5,134 bases of DNA from an uncultured Arcobacter sp. (GCA_913062735.1 CAJXWI010000227.1:1-5134); one strand, 5' to 3'; shown: positions 1 through 5,000, counted from the stretch's first letter. Notes: a model not told the origin generated them from the sequence alone. Numbers and translations: made by a program.

Positions 1-51
1 AGTAGAATATGTTGTGTAGGTAACGGAGATTGAATGATATTGATTTTTATT

Positions 52-68
52 AGATTAGGAATTGGAGG
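52..68 (+). repeat. Left att core direct repeat (integrase-distal end)
   Basis: AGATTAGGAATTGGAGG is identical to 5058-5074. After the identical core this copy reads CACCC while the right copy reads AGGCACCC, so the tRNA-like similarity extends to 73 if a 3-bp gap is allowed. Positions 64-76 also form a short inverted repeat, GGAGG-CAC-CCTCC. This is the attachment site furthest from the integrase, where the displaced downstream flank of the tRNA begins. Confidence 0.85.
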
Positions 69-88
69 CACCCTCCTTCGACTTATAT

Positions 89-102
89 TAGTATATATAC
101 TA
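89..102. repeat. 14-bp perfect palindrome in left arm
   Basis: TAGTATATATACTA equals its own reverse complement. It sits 20 bp inside the left att core and four bases before the TAAAGCTTTA palindrome. It could be a binding site for an accessory recombination protein or simply an easily melted AT tract. No counterpart is seen in the right arm. Confidence 0.5.
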
Positions 103-106
103 CTAT

Positions 107-116
107 TAAAGCTTTA
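107..116. repeat. TAAAGCTTTA palindrome, left-arm copy
   Basis: This perfect 10-bp palindrome is repeated at 5001-5010 in the other att arm, with shared flanks giving a 12-bp match (TAAAGCTTTATA, 107-118 and 5001-5012). It starts 38 bp inside the left core; the right copy ends 47 bp inside the right core. Paired placement suggests a binding site for an excision factor or host bending protein. AT-rich coincidence is possible. Confidence 0.45.
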
Positions 117-138
117 TATATAATAAGTTTTTAGTTGG

Positions 139-157
139 CCCCACATCTAACCCCACA
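139..157 (+). promoter_or_regulatory. Two CCCCACA arm-type integrase sites (left arm)
   Basis: CCCCACA occurs at 139-145 and 151-157 in the same orientation, 12 bp apart. The second is part of a 13-bp match, CCCCACAATAAAT (151-163), to 4948-4960 in the right arm. GC-rich heptamers stand out in this AT-rich DNA, and they occur at both element ends at distances typical of arm-type sites of tyrosine integrases. The role is inferred from position and repetition. Confidence 0.65.
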
Positions 158-219
158 ATAAATATTTCTAACTCTATAATTCACGCATATTGTTTAATCA
201 AATTTACTAAGAAGATATT

Positions 220-951
220 TTAACTTACACCTTGTTCTTTTAATATCCCATAATTTTTACAACCAGTTTCGTCACCACCATCGCAAGCTTTGCCAAATAA
301 CTTCTTAGCCATAGATTTATCTTCTTTTACACCTTCACCTTTATAATATAAAACTCCTAAGTTTAAACAACCTTGCACATCTCCTCCTACACAAGCTTTA
401 TTATAAAATGTTGAAGCTTTTTCTTTATCTTGTGCGACTCCATCTCCATTACTATATAAAGTTCCTAAATTAAAACAACTTTTCATTAGTCCACCTTTGC
501 AAGCTTTACCATAAAGTATTGAAGCTTTTTCCTTATCTTGAACCACTCCTACTCCATCATTATATAAAACTCCCAAACTATAACAACCACTCATTAGTCC
601 ACCCTCACAAGCTTTATTATAAAATAATGATGCTTTTTCCTTATCTTCATCAACTCCGTCACCATCAAAATATAAGCCCCCTATTATGTGACAAGACCTC
701 ATATGTCCACTTTCACAAGCTTTGTTCTTAAAAATAAGAGCTTTTTCTTTATCTTCTTCAACTCCATCCCCATTACCATATAACATTCCTACATTATTAC
801 AAGCATTTGATTTTCCATCATTACAAGCATCAATCCATAACTGAATTGCTTTTCCCTTATCTCCACTTTCATAAGCTTTGAAGCCATCACTGACTAAATC
901 AGCACTTAAACTTCCTATCATTAGCATTATGCTCAATATTATTCTTTTCAC
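220..951 (-). CDS. Exported cysteine-rich Sel1-repeat protein (Hcp-like)
   Basis: The 243-aa product begins with a signal peptide (residues 1-17, Lys-Arg then a hydrophobic core, predicted cleavage after SLSA). Six Sel1-like repeats follow, with motifs such as NLGVLY, G.GV..DKEKA and FYNKAC. Twelve cysteines occur as six C-x7-C pairs at 43/51, 79/87, 115/123, 151/159, 187/195 and 223/231, exactly 36 residues apart. In Helicobacter cysteine-rich proteins such pairs form one disulfide per repeat, so a periplasmic or secreted location is likely. Family members act in protein-protein or host interaction; the partner here cannot be told. The start codon is GTG (949-951), chosen because AAGGA lies seven bases upstream and it gives an intact signal peptide. 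It has its own promoter and sits at the integrase-distal end, a usual place for cargo. The function call is family-level only. Confidence 0.93.
   Translation of the reverse strand: MKRIILSIMLMIGSLSADLVSDGFKAYESGDKGKAIQLWIDACNDGKSNACNNVGMLYGNGDGVEEDKEKALIFKNKACESGHMRSCHIIGGLYFDGDGVDEDKEKASLFYNKACEGGLMSGCYSLGVLYNDGVGVVQDKEKASILYGKACKGGLMKSCFNLGTLYSNGDGVAQDKEKASTFYNKACVGGDVQGCLNLGVLYYKGEGVKEDKSMAKKLFGKACDGGDETGCKNYGILKEQGVS
260..900 (-). repeat. 108-bp coding tandem repeats within the Sel1 gene
   Basis: The 36-residue protein repeats are also visible as DNA repeats. A segment close to AGCTTTTTCTTTATCTT recurs near 415, 525, 633 and 739 at 108-bp spacing on the plus strand, with only a few base changes. 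Such similarity would allow repeat gain or loss by recombination. Boundaries are approximate. Confidence 0.75.
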
Positions 952-958
952 TTTTCTT

Positions 959-963
959 TCCTT
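959..963 (-). promoter_or_regulatory. Ribosome binding site of the Sel1 gene, fixing a GTG start
   Basis: On the minus strand AAGGA is followed by seven bases and then GTG at 951. The next in-frame ATGs lie within the signal peptide and would remove its positively charged start. Confidence 0.7.
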
Positions 964-1040
964 TATTAATATTAGATATTTCTTTGTTATTAAAATTTAG
1001 CAATTATTTTAGCGAACTCCTAATTAATAATTAATTTGTA

Positions 1041-1069
1041 TTTATATTGTCACATATAAAGTAAATCAA
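1041..1069 (-). promoter_or_regulatory. Sigma70-type promoter of the Sel1 gene
   Basis: On the minus strand TTGATT (1064-1069) and TATAAA (1041-1046) are separated by exactly 17 bp. The predicted start near 1034 leaves a leader of about 80 bases before the GTG codon. This suggests that the Sel1 gene can be expressed independently of the element's replication operon. Confidence 0.6.
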
Positions 1070-1244
1070 AATGCTATTATATTTGTAGAATAATTAATAT
1101 TAAAATAAATAGGGAATGTCTACTTAATCAACATCTAAAAGACTTAATTCTGGAATGTATCAACATTTTTCAACAGGAATAATTTGAAATTGCAACTCTT
1201 ACTATAGTGGAAATATAAGCTGCTAATTGTAATATTTTTAAATT

Positions 1245-1322
1245 TTAAAGTAAGGTTTTGTCAGGTTTAGACCTTGTCGTAACCTTGCTATTTCGAAGTG
1301 CAACCTTTGTCACTTTTATCAT
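1245..1322 (-). CDS. Tiny ORF (25 aa) at the end of the rep operon
   Basis: The ATG at 1320-1322 is preceded by a strong Shine-Dalgarno run, GGGGGAGG, six bases upstream, the best ribosome site in the window. The peptide starts MIKVTKVALRNSK and ends in TLL. It is basic and unlike anything I recognise. The ORF overlaps the AGGT/ACCT half-site cluster, so the sequence may be constrained by DNA function instead of coding. It starts 14 bases after the preceding tiny ORF ends. It could be a leader peptide or a spurious ORF. Confidence 0.3.
   Translation of the reverse strand: MIKVTKVALRNSKVTTRSKPDKTLL
1252..1308. repeat. Cluster of AGGT/ACCT half-sites downstream of the rep-like gene
   Basis: On the plus strand AGGTTT occurs at 1253 and 1263, and ACCTTG or ACCTTT at 1271, 1282 and 1303. 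Spacings are 10, 11 and 21 bp, close to whole helical turns, and the two groups face each other around 1269. The inner pair gives a small stem (AGGT 1263-1266 with ACCT 1271-1274), and the outer pair gives AAGGTT (1252-1257) with AACCTT (1281-1286). The location just after a replication-initiator-like gene suggests an origin or Rep binding region. This is inference. Confidence 0.35.
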
Positions 1323-1336
1323 TTAAAACCTCCCCC

Positions 1337-1444
1337 TTATCTCCCCATTTTTATTTTAAATTTAATATCAACCTTAACTTTACTTAACACCTTATCCTTT
1401 GCTAAAATCTCTTTTATCTTCTGTTCTACTTGCTCTTTAGTCAT
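1337..1444 (-). CDS. Small lysine-rich protein (35 aa) coupled to the rep-like gene
   Basis: The ATG at 1442-1444 lies one base after the stop codon of the rep-like gene, with AAGGG a few bases upstream, so translation is probably coupled. The peptide starts MTKEQVEQKIKEIL and continues as alternating Lys, Val and Ile (KVKVDIKFKIK), ending MGR. It looks like a short amphipathic helix followed by a strand and is strongly basic. I do not recognise a family. It might be a small nucleic-acid-binding partner of the Rep or a severed tail. Length alone makes it uncertain. Confidence 0.45.
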   Translation of the reverse strand: MTKEQVEQKIKEILAKDKVLSKVKVDIKFKIKMGR

Positions 1445-1445
1445 A

Positions 1446-2126
1446 TTATCCCTTTGCTATTGAAATTACGTTTTTAAACTCACTTAGAGGCAATTGTAGA
1501 CACTTTATATTTGGTGTCAAAACCTTTGCTTCTATTCTCCATAAAGTACCATCTAAGTTGTTTTTTAATGCCTTATTATAAATAGTAATCTTTTCAATCA
1601 TATTATCGTATGTACTATTTATATAAAAGGTATCAGTTAGTTTTCCACTTTTTGACCTATATTGTTTTAATTCAAAAAAAGCTTTTAGATTGTTTATCTT
1701 GGGCTTTATCTTCATATCAAAACATACATCAATATTACTATTTACTTTAGAAGTTTTGAATGTGAGCATATTTACAATTTTTTCTACCAAACTATGGGGT
1801 GGAGGCTCTTTATGATATTGCTTCATACCAAATATAACCATCTCGGCTTTTCTATACTTTTTAGTTTCATCTTTTTTGTTATAGAAATAGATATTTTGTT
1901 TTTCTAATTGATAAGCACTTGTAACCTCATCAACTGCTAATCTATTTTTGAGTTTATAAAGTATGTTAGAATTCTTTAAAAGTCTTTTCCAATTACCCAA
2001 CTGTTTCAACTCATTAAGTTTATGCTGCTTACTAAATTCTATTCTTATACTATCAATCTCAAATTCTACATCATTGTTTTTGTTAAATTCATTTATGAAG
2101 TTTAGTAGTTCTTGATATGTATTCAT
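1446..2126 (-). CDS. Replication initiation-like protein (Rep_trans type, 226 aa)
   Basis: The C-terminal half has the order of motifs I associate with the Rep_trans/replication initiation factor family (rolling-circle initiators and MOBT relaxases). These are NIDVCFDMKI (residues 131-140), then TFYINSTYDN (166-175), then KITIYNKALKN (179-189) and LWRIEAKV (195-202), where family members have T-x-Y-x-G-S, YDK and RIE. An early block IDSIRIEF (24-31) may be the first family strand. Such proteins nick DNA through a tyrosine; candidates here include Y168, Y173 and Y183, but the catalytic one cannot be assigned. At 226 aa it is shorter than typical plasmid initiators of about 300 aa, ending soon after the RIE motif. 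Its ATG overlaps the preceding stop as ATGA with no clear Shine-Dalgarno, indicating coupled translation. A conjugation-type nickase is the main alternative. The family call is from memory of motifs only. Confidence 0.5.
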   Translation of the reverse strand: MNTYQELLNFINEFNKNNDVEFEIDSIRIEFSKQHKLNELKQLGNWKRLLKNSNILYKLKNRLAVDEVTSAYQLEKQNIYFYNKKDETKKYRKAEMVIFGMKQYHKEPPPHSLVEKIVNMLTFKTSKVNSNIDVCFDMKIKPKINNLKAFFELKQYRSKSGKLTDTFYINSTYDNMIEKITIYNKALKNNLDGTLWRIEAKVLTPNIKCLQLPLSEFKNVISIAKG

Positions 2127-2356
2127 AGGGTAATCTTAGAGTAGACATTAAGAAGCTTGTTTCTTAAACCTATATACGAAACACAAGTTCCAATACTATG
2201 AGTGCAGCTCTTTTCTTTGTTTTGGCTATATAAGTATTCTTTTGGTCTGATACTAATTGAGATTAGAATATAAGGGGTATGTATTTTAAACTTAAACGAC
2301 AAAGAGAAGCTGTTTTTTAACTTCTCTTTTAATCGTTGAAAAAAATTATTCTTCAT
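2123..2356 (-). CDS. Small basic protein of unknown function (77 aa)
   Basis: I do not recognise a family. The N-terminus is basic and aromatic (MKNNFFQRLKEKLKN), followed by alternating hydrophobic stretches (FSLSFKFKI, YILISISI) that look like beta strands; these are too short for a convincing membrane helix. Two cysteines lie at 51 and 58. The start overlaps the end of the upstream 93-aa gene by 11 bases, and its TGA stop overlaps the ATG of the rep-like gene as ATGA. It therefore lies within a translationally coupled chain and is likely needed together with Rep. A wide AT-rich ORF could arise by chance, but the two coupled junctions argue that it is real. Confidence 0.6.
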   Translation of the reverse strand: MKNNFFQRLKEKLKNSFSLSFKFKIHTPYILISISIRPKEYLYSQNKEKSCTHSIGTCVSYIGLRNKLLNVYSKITL

Positions 2357-2627
2357 CTTCTTTCTTCAATACAAATTTTCTTTTAGGTTTGTACTTTTCT
2401 CTAAAATCATATTGTGGATTTTTTTCTAAAAATTGATTTTTTATTCTACTGACTGCAACACTTTCACTTATTGCCTCTATAGTTAAATCTTCAATTTCTA
2501 CACCAGGATTAGTCTCCATTAAATACTCTTTTATAATTGAAGGGTTTCCAATATCTCCTCCATATTTATACGGATTACTTTTAATCTTTTTCTTTGTCCA
2601 TTGCATCAATTCTGGTCTCTTACTCAT
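2346..2627 (-). CDS. Conserved-looking hypothetical protein (93 aa) downstream of alpA
   Basis: The chosen start is the ATG at 2625-2627, which overlaps the alpA stop by eight bases and has AGAGG six bases upstream. A longer frame opening at 2687 would overlap alpA by 68 bases and is less likely. The protein starts MSKRPELMQWTKKKIK, has a central acidic segment (GVEIEDLTIEAISESVAVSR, residues 42-61) predicted helical, and ends with a basic stretch (EKYKPKRKF) followed by acidic KKEDEE. The charged ends and lack of signal peptide suggest a cytoplasmic, perhaps nucleic-acid-associated protein. No family is recognised. Its position between alpA and the rep-like gene suggests a regulatory or replication accessory role, by context only. 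Confidence 0.75.
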   Translation of the reverse strand: MSKRPELMQWTKKKIKSNPYKYGGDIGNPSIIKEYLMETNPGVEIEDLTIEAISESVAVSRIKNQFLEKNPQYDFREKYKPKRKFVLKKEDEE

Positions 2628-2826
2628 AAGACACCTCTTGTAGTAAATCTCTTTCGACCTCATCGATATTAAATACTGTGACACCAAGTCCTATTTTATA
2701 GGCAGTTATTCTTCCCTGTTTTTTATGTCTCCATACGGTAGACAAACCTATTCCTAATAATTCAGCTAACTCCTTAGCTCTATAATACTTTTTAGTGTTA
2801 CCTTTGAATGCTTCATTTACAGACAT
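2620..2826 (-). CDS. AlpA-like helix-turn-helix regulator/excisionase (68 aa)
   Basis: The protein is a compact winged helix-turn-helix of the AlpA/MerR-like excisionase type. YYRAKELAELLGIGLSTVWRH (residues 14-34) forms the helix-turn-helix, KQGRITAYKIGLGVTVFNIDEVER (36-59) the wing and closing helix. AlpA proteins of P4-type islands bind att-arm or promoter DNA, promote excision by the cognate integrase and regulate its expression. The start at 2826 has AAGGA eight bases upstream. It is first in the operon, directly below a 14-bp palindrome (2851-2864) that may be its operator. The stop overlaps the next gene. The length matches the family, typically 65-75 residues. Whether it acts as excisionase, repressor or both is not decidable here. 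Confidence 0.85.
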   Translation of the reverse strand: MSVNEAFKGNTKKYYRAKELAELLGIGLSTVWRHKKQGRITAYKIGLGVTVFNIDEVERDLLQEVSYE

Positions 2827-2850
2827 TGAGTAAATCCTTTTTTTGAATTT

Positions 2851-2864
2851 ACAATCGCGATTGT
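2851..2864. promoter_or_regulatory. 14-bp perfect palindrome, candidate operator of the alpA operon
   Basis: ACAATCGCGATTGT is a perfect dyad and contains one of the few GC-rich cores in this AT-rich gap. It lies 25 bases upstream of the alpA start codon and downstream of the candidate -10 box, a position suited to repression. The binding protein might be AlpA itself or a host or helper-phage regulator. Confidence 0.6.
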
Positions 2865-2889
2865 GTGATATTGATTTAAATCTATTGAA

Positions 2890-2895
2890 AGTATA
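2890..2895 (-). promoter_or_regulatory. Candidate -10 box for the alpA operon
   Basis: TATACT on the minus strand differs from TATAAT at one base. No good -35 box is found 16-18 bp upstream; weak -35 boxes are common in Campylobacterota. Transcription would start near 2882 and cross the palindrome at 2851-2864. A second 10-bp palindrome, GATTTAAATC (2873-2882), lies at the predicted start site. Confidence 0.35.
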
Positions 2896-2916
2896 TGGGA
2901 TTTATTTTTTATACAC

Positions 2917-2956
2917 TAACCAAAATGAGTGATATTTTGTTTATAGATTTTGGTTA
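2917..2956. repeat. 10-bp inverted repeat between the integrase operon and the alpA operon
   Basis: TAACCAAAAT (2917-2926) and ATTTTGGTTA (2947-2956) are perfect inverted copies with a 20-base spacer. The structure begins six bases after the stop codon of the 223-aa gene. It has few GC pairs and no following T-run, so it is a poor intrinsic terminator. Paired operator sites upstream of alpA are an equally good reading. Confidence 0.5.
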
Positions 2957-2962
2957 ATAATT

Positions 2963-3634
2963 TTAGATGCAATCAATTAATTGTTTGATTTCATATTTTT
3001 TAAGATTAAATTTTTCAGCATAAGTATAAAGTGTATTCTTGATATGTTCCTTATTTGGTCTATAAGCATCAATAAATTTTAATGGATCAATAAGTTTAAA
3101 GCCTATCGCCGACATAAATTTATTCTTTAAATTCGGAGGCAAACCTTCATCTTTAAAATACTTATTTATGAATTCAAATTCTTCTATCTCTTTCAACAAT
3201 TCAATATTAGTTAAATAGTTTTTTTGTAAGGGTAAAGATAAATGCCATAAAACAGAGTCAATATCAAAATCTTCATCATAGTCATATTCGCCATCATATG
3301 AATAATTTCTGCCATTTCTAAATACAACCTCATTCACCACATCGCTGTTATGTAGTTCTCTTAAAGACTCTTGGTATTTAATCACTTTATTTTTAAGATC
3401 AGAAATAGACTTTTTTTGTGTTCCTTTTTTTTTCCTATCTGTATAACCCCATATCATAAAAACCAAATACTCAATTATTTTCTCTCTTTCTTTTAGAGGA
3501 ACTTCATCAAATACAGAAAGAAAAGGCTCAATTGATTCAAAGTCATATTCTAATTTGTACTCTTTTTTAATATCATCCAAATTTTCTCTATAAATTGATA
3601 AAGTTTCCTCACTTTTTTTTTGTAGGTCTTCCAT
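2963..3634 (-). CDS. Hypothetical protein (223 aa) cotranscribed with the integrase
   Basis: No family is recognised. Residues 1-30 are highly charged and probably coiled coil (MEDLQKKSEETLSIYREN). A hydrophobic segment (EYLVFMIWGY, 55-64) is too short for a clear membrane span. Residues 114-126 form a strongly acidic tyrosine-rich patch (DGEYDYDEDFDID), and the C-terminal half is helical with an IGFKLIDPLKFIDAY segment (177-191). No signal peptide or cysteine pattern is seen. The ATG lies one base after the integrase stop, with GAGGG six bases upstream, so it is translated from the integrase mRNA. Cargo genes in this position often encode defence or superinfection functions, but nothing in the sequence proves that; a recombination accessory role is also possible. 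Confidence 0.8.
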   Translation of the reverse strand: MEDLQKKSEETLSIYRENLDDIKKEYKLEYDFESIEPFLSVFDEVPLKEREKIIEYLVFMIWGYTDRKKKGTQKKSISDLKNKVIKYQESLRELHNSDVVNEVVFRNGRNYSYDGEYDYDEDFDIDSVLWHLSLPLQKNYLTNIELLKEIEEFEFINKYFKDEGLPPNLKNKFMSAIGFKLIDPLKFIDAYRPNKEHIKNTLYTYAEKFNLKKYEIKQLIDCI

Positions 3635-3635
3635 T

Positions 3636-4883
3636 CTAATCCCTCAAACTTGAAATATAATTGCTCCAAAAGTTTAATAACTCTTTTAGATGTTCAAGAT
3701 AATCCCCTTTATGAGAATATGCTCTTACTGTTTTACTTTTTTCATGATGATCTAATACTCTCTCTTTCGTTTCAAATGAAAATTGTCCTTTAGTATCTAA
3801 TGTATCAATCAAACTTCTAAATGTTCCTCTAAAACCATGAAGTCTTATTTTTCTACCTTTCTTCTCATCATTGAAGCTTAGAAGTTGTAAACCTTTATTT
3901 GGACTTTCTTTGTTAATGTGGTCTTTATTATTTGCACCCAAGAAAACATAATCTAACTCATTGGTGTAAAGTTGTAGTTCTTCTTTTTGCTCTTTTAGTA
4001 TTATTAGAACTTCGTCAGTTAGAGGAACTTTAAAATCATCTATGTTTGGATTTTTTAATTTCATTTGTTCTCGAGGTATAGTTAAAAGTTTCTTTTCAAA
4101 ATCTATCTCACTCCATTTTAAAGCACAAAGATTCTCGGCTCTTAAAGGTAAATGTAAAACCAATTTCAGACAGTTTCTTATACTATATCCACCATGATAA
4201 TTATAGATAGAGTTTACAAGTTCTTTGAATATCTCTTTATCCGTAACCTTCGCCATGTGTTTAACTGTTCTTTTTGTTATAAGATGTGATTTTTTAATTT
4301 CTAATAATAAGTTTCGTGCACAATATCCATGCAATACTGCAAAAGAAAATAGACTTTTAAGATACCCAAAAAGTTTAGAGGCAGTTTCAGGAGCCTTATT
4401 GTTTTTTGATTTTATGACAGTTACAATATTTTGAATAGTTATTGTACGCATACGTTTATCTATTAGAAATGGTAATACATCTTTTTCAAATCTATTTGTT
4501 TTCCATTGATATTGTTCATAGCTTGTATTTGGTTTTTCATGCTCCAACCACGCATACATTACTTTTTCAAAAGTATTACTTGTTTCAATCTTCTTTTTTT
4601 CTTTTTCTTCTCTTTTATATGTAATGGGGTCTATTTCTTGATTTAGTAGTTTTATAGATTGGTCTCGTTTATCTCTTGCTTCTTTTAATGAAACATTCGG
4701 ATAGGTATCAAATGTAGTTTCTTTTCTTTTATAATTATAAGTATATCTGTACATCCACGTTTTAATACCATTAGGTTTAACAATTAAATACAAACCTCCA
4801 CCATCACTTAAAGAGTATTTTTTCTCTTTAGGTTTAGCTTTGTTTATTTCTGTATTTGTTAAAGGCTTTACTGCTTTAGGCAT
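3636..4883 (-). CDS. int: P4-type tyrosine recombinase (site-specific integrase)
   Basis: The 415-aa protein integrates and excises the element by strand exchange at the tRNA-Cys site. Residues 1-95 form the DUF4102 arm-binding domain (LTNTEINKAKPKEKKYSLSD, GGGLYLIVKPNG, YPNVSLKEARDKR). Residues 103-200 are the core-binding SAM-like domain, followed by the catalytic domain. Catalytic residues are visible: R248 in LPLRAENLCALKW, a lysine around 275-277, H349 and R352 in HGFRGTF, H379 in VLDHH, and nucleophile Y389 in VRAYSHKGDYL. The length fits the family (about 400) and nothing appears truncated, so it is probably active. The start has AAGGA a few bases upstream. It is read away from the tRNA, 174 bp from the att core. 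A CCCCACA motif lies on the leader next to its ribosome site, suggesting self-regulation. Confidence 0.97.
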   Translation of the reverse strand: MPKAVKPLTNTEINKAKPKEKKYSLSDGGGLYLIVKPNGIKTWMYRYTYNYKRKETTFDTYPNVSLKEARDKRDQSIKLLNQEIDPITYKREEKEKKKIETSNTFEKVMYAWLEHEKPNTSYEQYQWKTNRFEKDVLPFLIDKRMRTITIQNIVTVIKSKNNKAPETASKLFGYLKSLFSFAVLHGYCARNLLLEIKKSHLITKRTVKHMAKVTDKEIFKELVNSIYNYHGGYSIRNCLKLVLHLPLRAENLCALKWSEIDFEKKLLTIPREQMKLKNPNIDDFKVPLTDEVLIILKEQKEELQLYTNELDYVFLGANNKDHINKESPNKGLQLLSFNDEKKGRKIRLHGFRGTFRSLIDTLDTKGQFSFETKERVLDHHEKSKTVRAYSHKGDYLEHLKELLNFWSNYISSLRD

Positions 4884-4894
4884 ATGAGTCCTTT

Positions 4895-4954
4895 TGTGGG
4901 GCTAACCGTTATAAACTATAATTCTTGTGGGGTTAAGTCCATTTTATCCCCACA
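4895..4954. promoter_or_regulatory. Three CCCCACA arm-type integrase sites (right arm)
   Basis: The heptamer occurs inverted at 4895-4901 and 4926-4932 (as TGTGGGG) and forward at 4948-4954. The last two form an 8-bp inverted repeat, TTGTGGGG (4925-4932) with CCCCACAA (4948-4955), separated by 15 bp. With the two left-arm copies the shared core is CCCCACA, usually preceded by T-rich or TAA sequence. A degenerate relative, TTTGGGTTAA, lies near 4966-4975. The sites cover the integrase leader. Confidence 0.68.
4915..4920 (-). promoter_or_regulatory. Candidate -10 box for the integrase
   Basis: TATAGT on the minus strand lies about 32 bases upstream of the integrase ATG, between two CCCCACA sites. 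No convincing -35 is seen. If used, integrase bound to the flanking arm sites would block it. Confidence 0.3.
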
Positions 4955-5000
4955 ATAAATGTGAGTTTGGGTTAAACTAATTGAGACTACGATAGCATAA

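Larger units (their letters stand above)
952..1244. other. Noncoding stretch between the rep operon and the Sel1 gene
   Basis: No credible ORF is seen on either strand. It is extremely AT-rich and holds the leader and promoter of the Sel1 gene in its left half. The right half has an imperfect repeat: GGAATGT followed by ATCAACAT at 1113-1134 (seven extra bases between the two blocks) and again, joined directly, at 1152-1166. No hairpin terminator for the upstream operon is evident. Confidence 0.6.

Noticed and set aside
139..163. CRISPR-like array from the repeated CCCCACA motif
   Set aside because: The repeats are only 7-13 bp, the spacing is irregular, the orientations are mixed and they lie at opposite element ends; integrase arm sites explain them better.
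519..731. 70-aa plus-strand ORF inside the Sel1 gene
   Set aside because: It lies antisense to a clear repeat protein; its His/Leu-rich repeats mirror the Sel1 codon pattern and it has no independent support.
220..951. Link between a cysteine-rich cargo protein and insertion at tRNA-Cys
   Set aside because: The match is striking but nothing mechanistic connects tRNA target choice to cargo composition; it was treated as coincidence.
2628..2687. Longer N-terminus for the 93-aa protein, starting at 2687
   Set aside because: It would overlap alpA by 68 bases, whereas the ATG at 2625-2627 has AGAGG at proper spacing and a normal 8-base coupled overlap.
2917..2956. Inverted repeat as a rho-independent terminator
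   Set aside because: It has too few GC pairs, a 20-base loop and no T-run on the transcribed side; it was kept only as an inverted repeat.
4225..4624. Two hydrophobic plus-strand ORFs (69 and 60 aa) inside the integrase gene
   Set aside because: Both are antisense to the intact integrase; their hydrophobic composition comes from reading Lys-rich codons on the other strand.
4884..4958. 24-codon plus-strand ORF opening at 4884
   Set aside because: It has no Shine-Dalgarno and runs through the integrase leader and arm sites.
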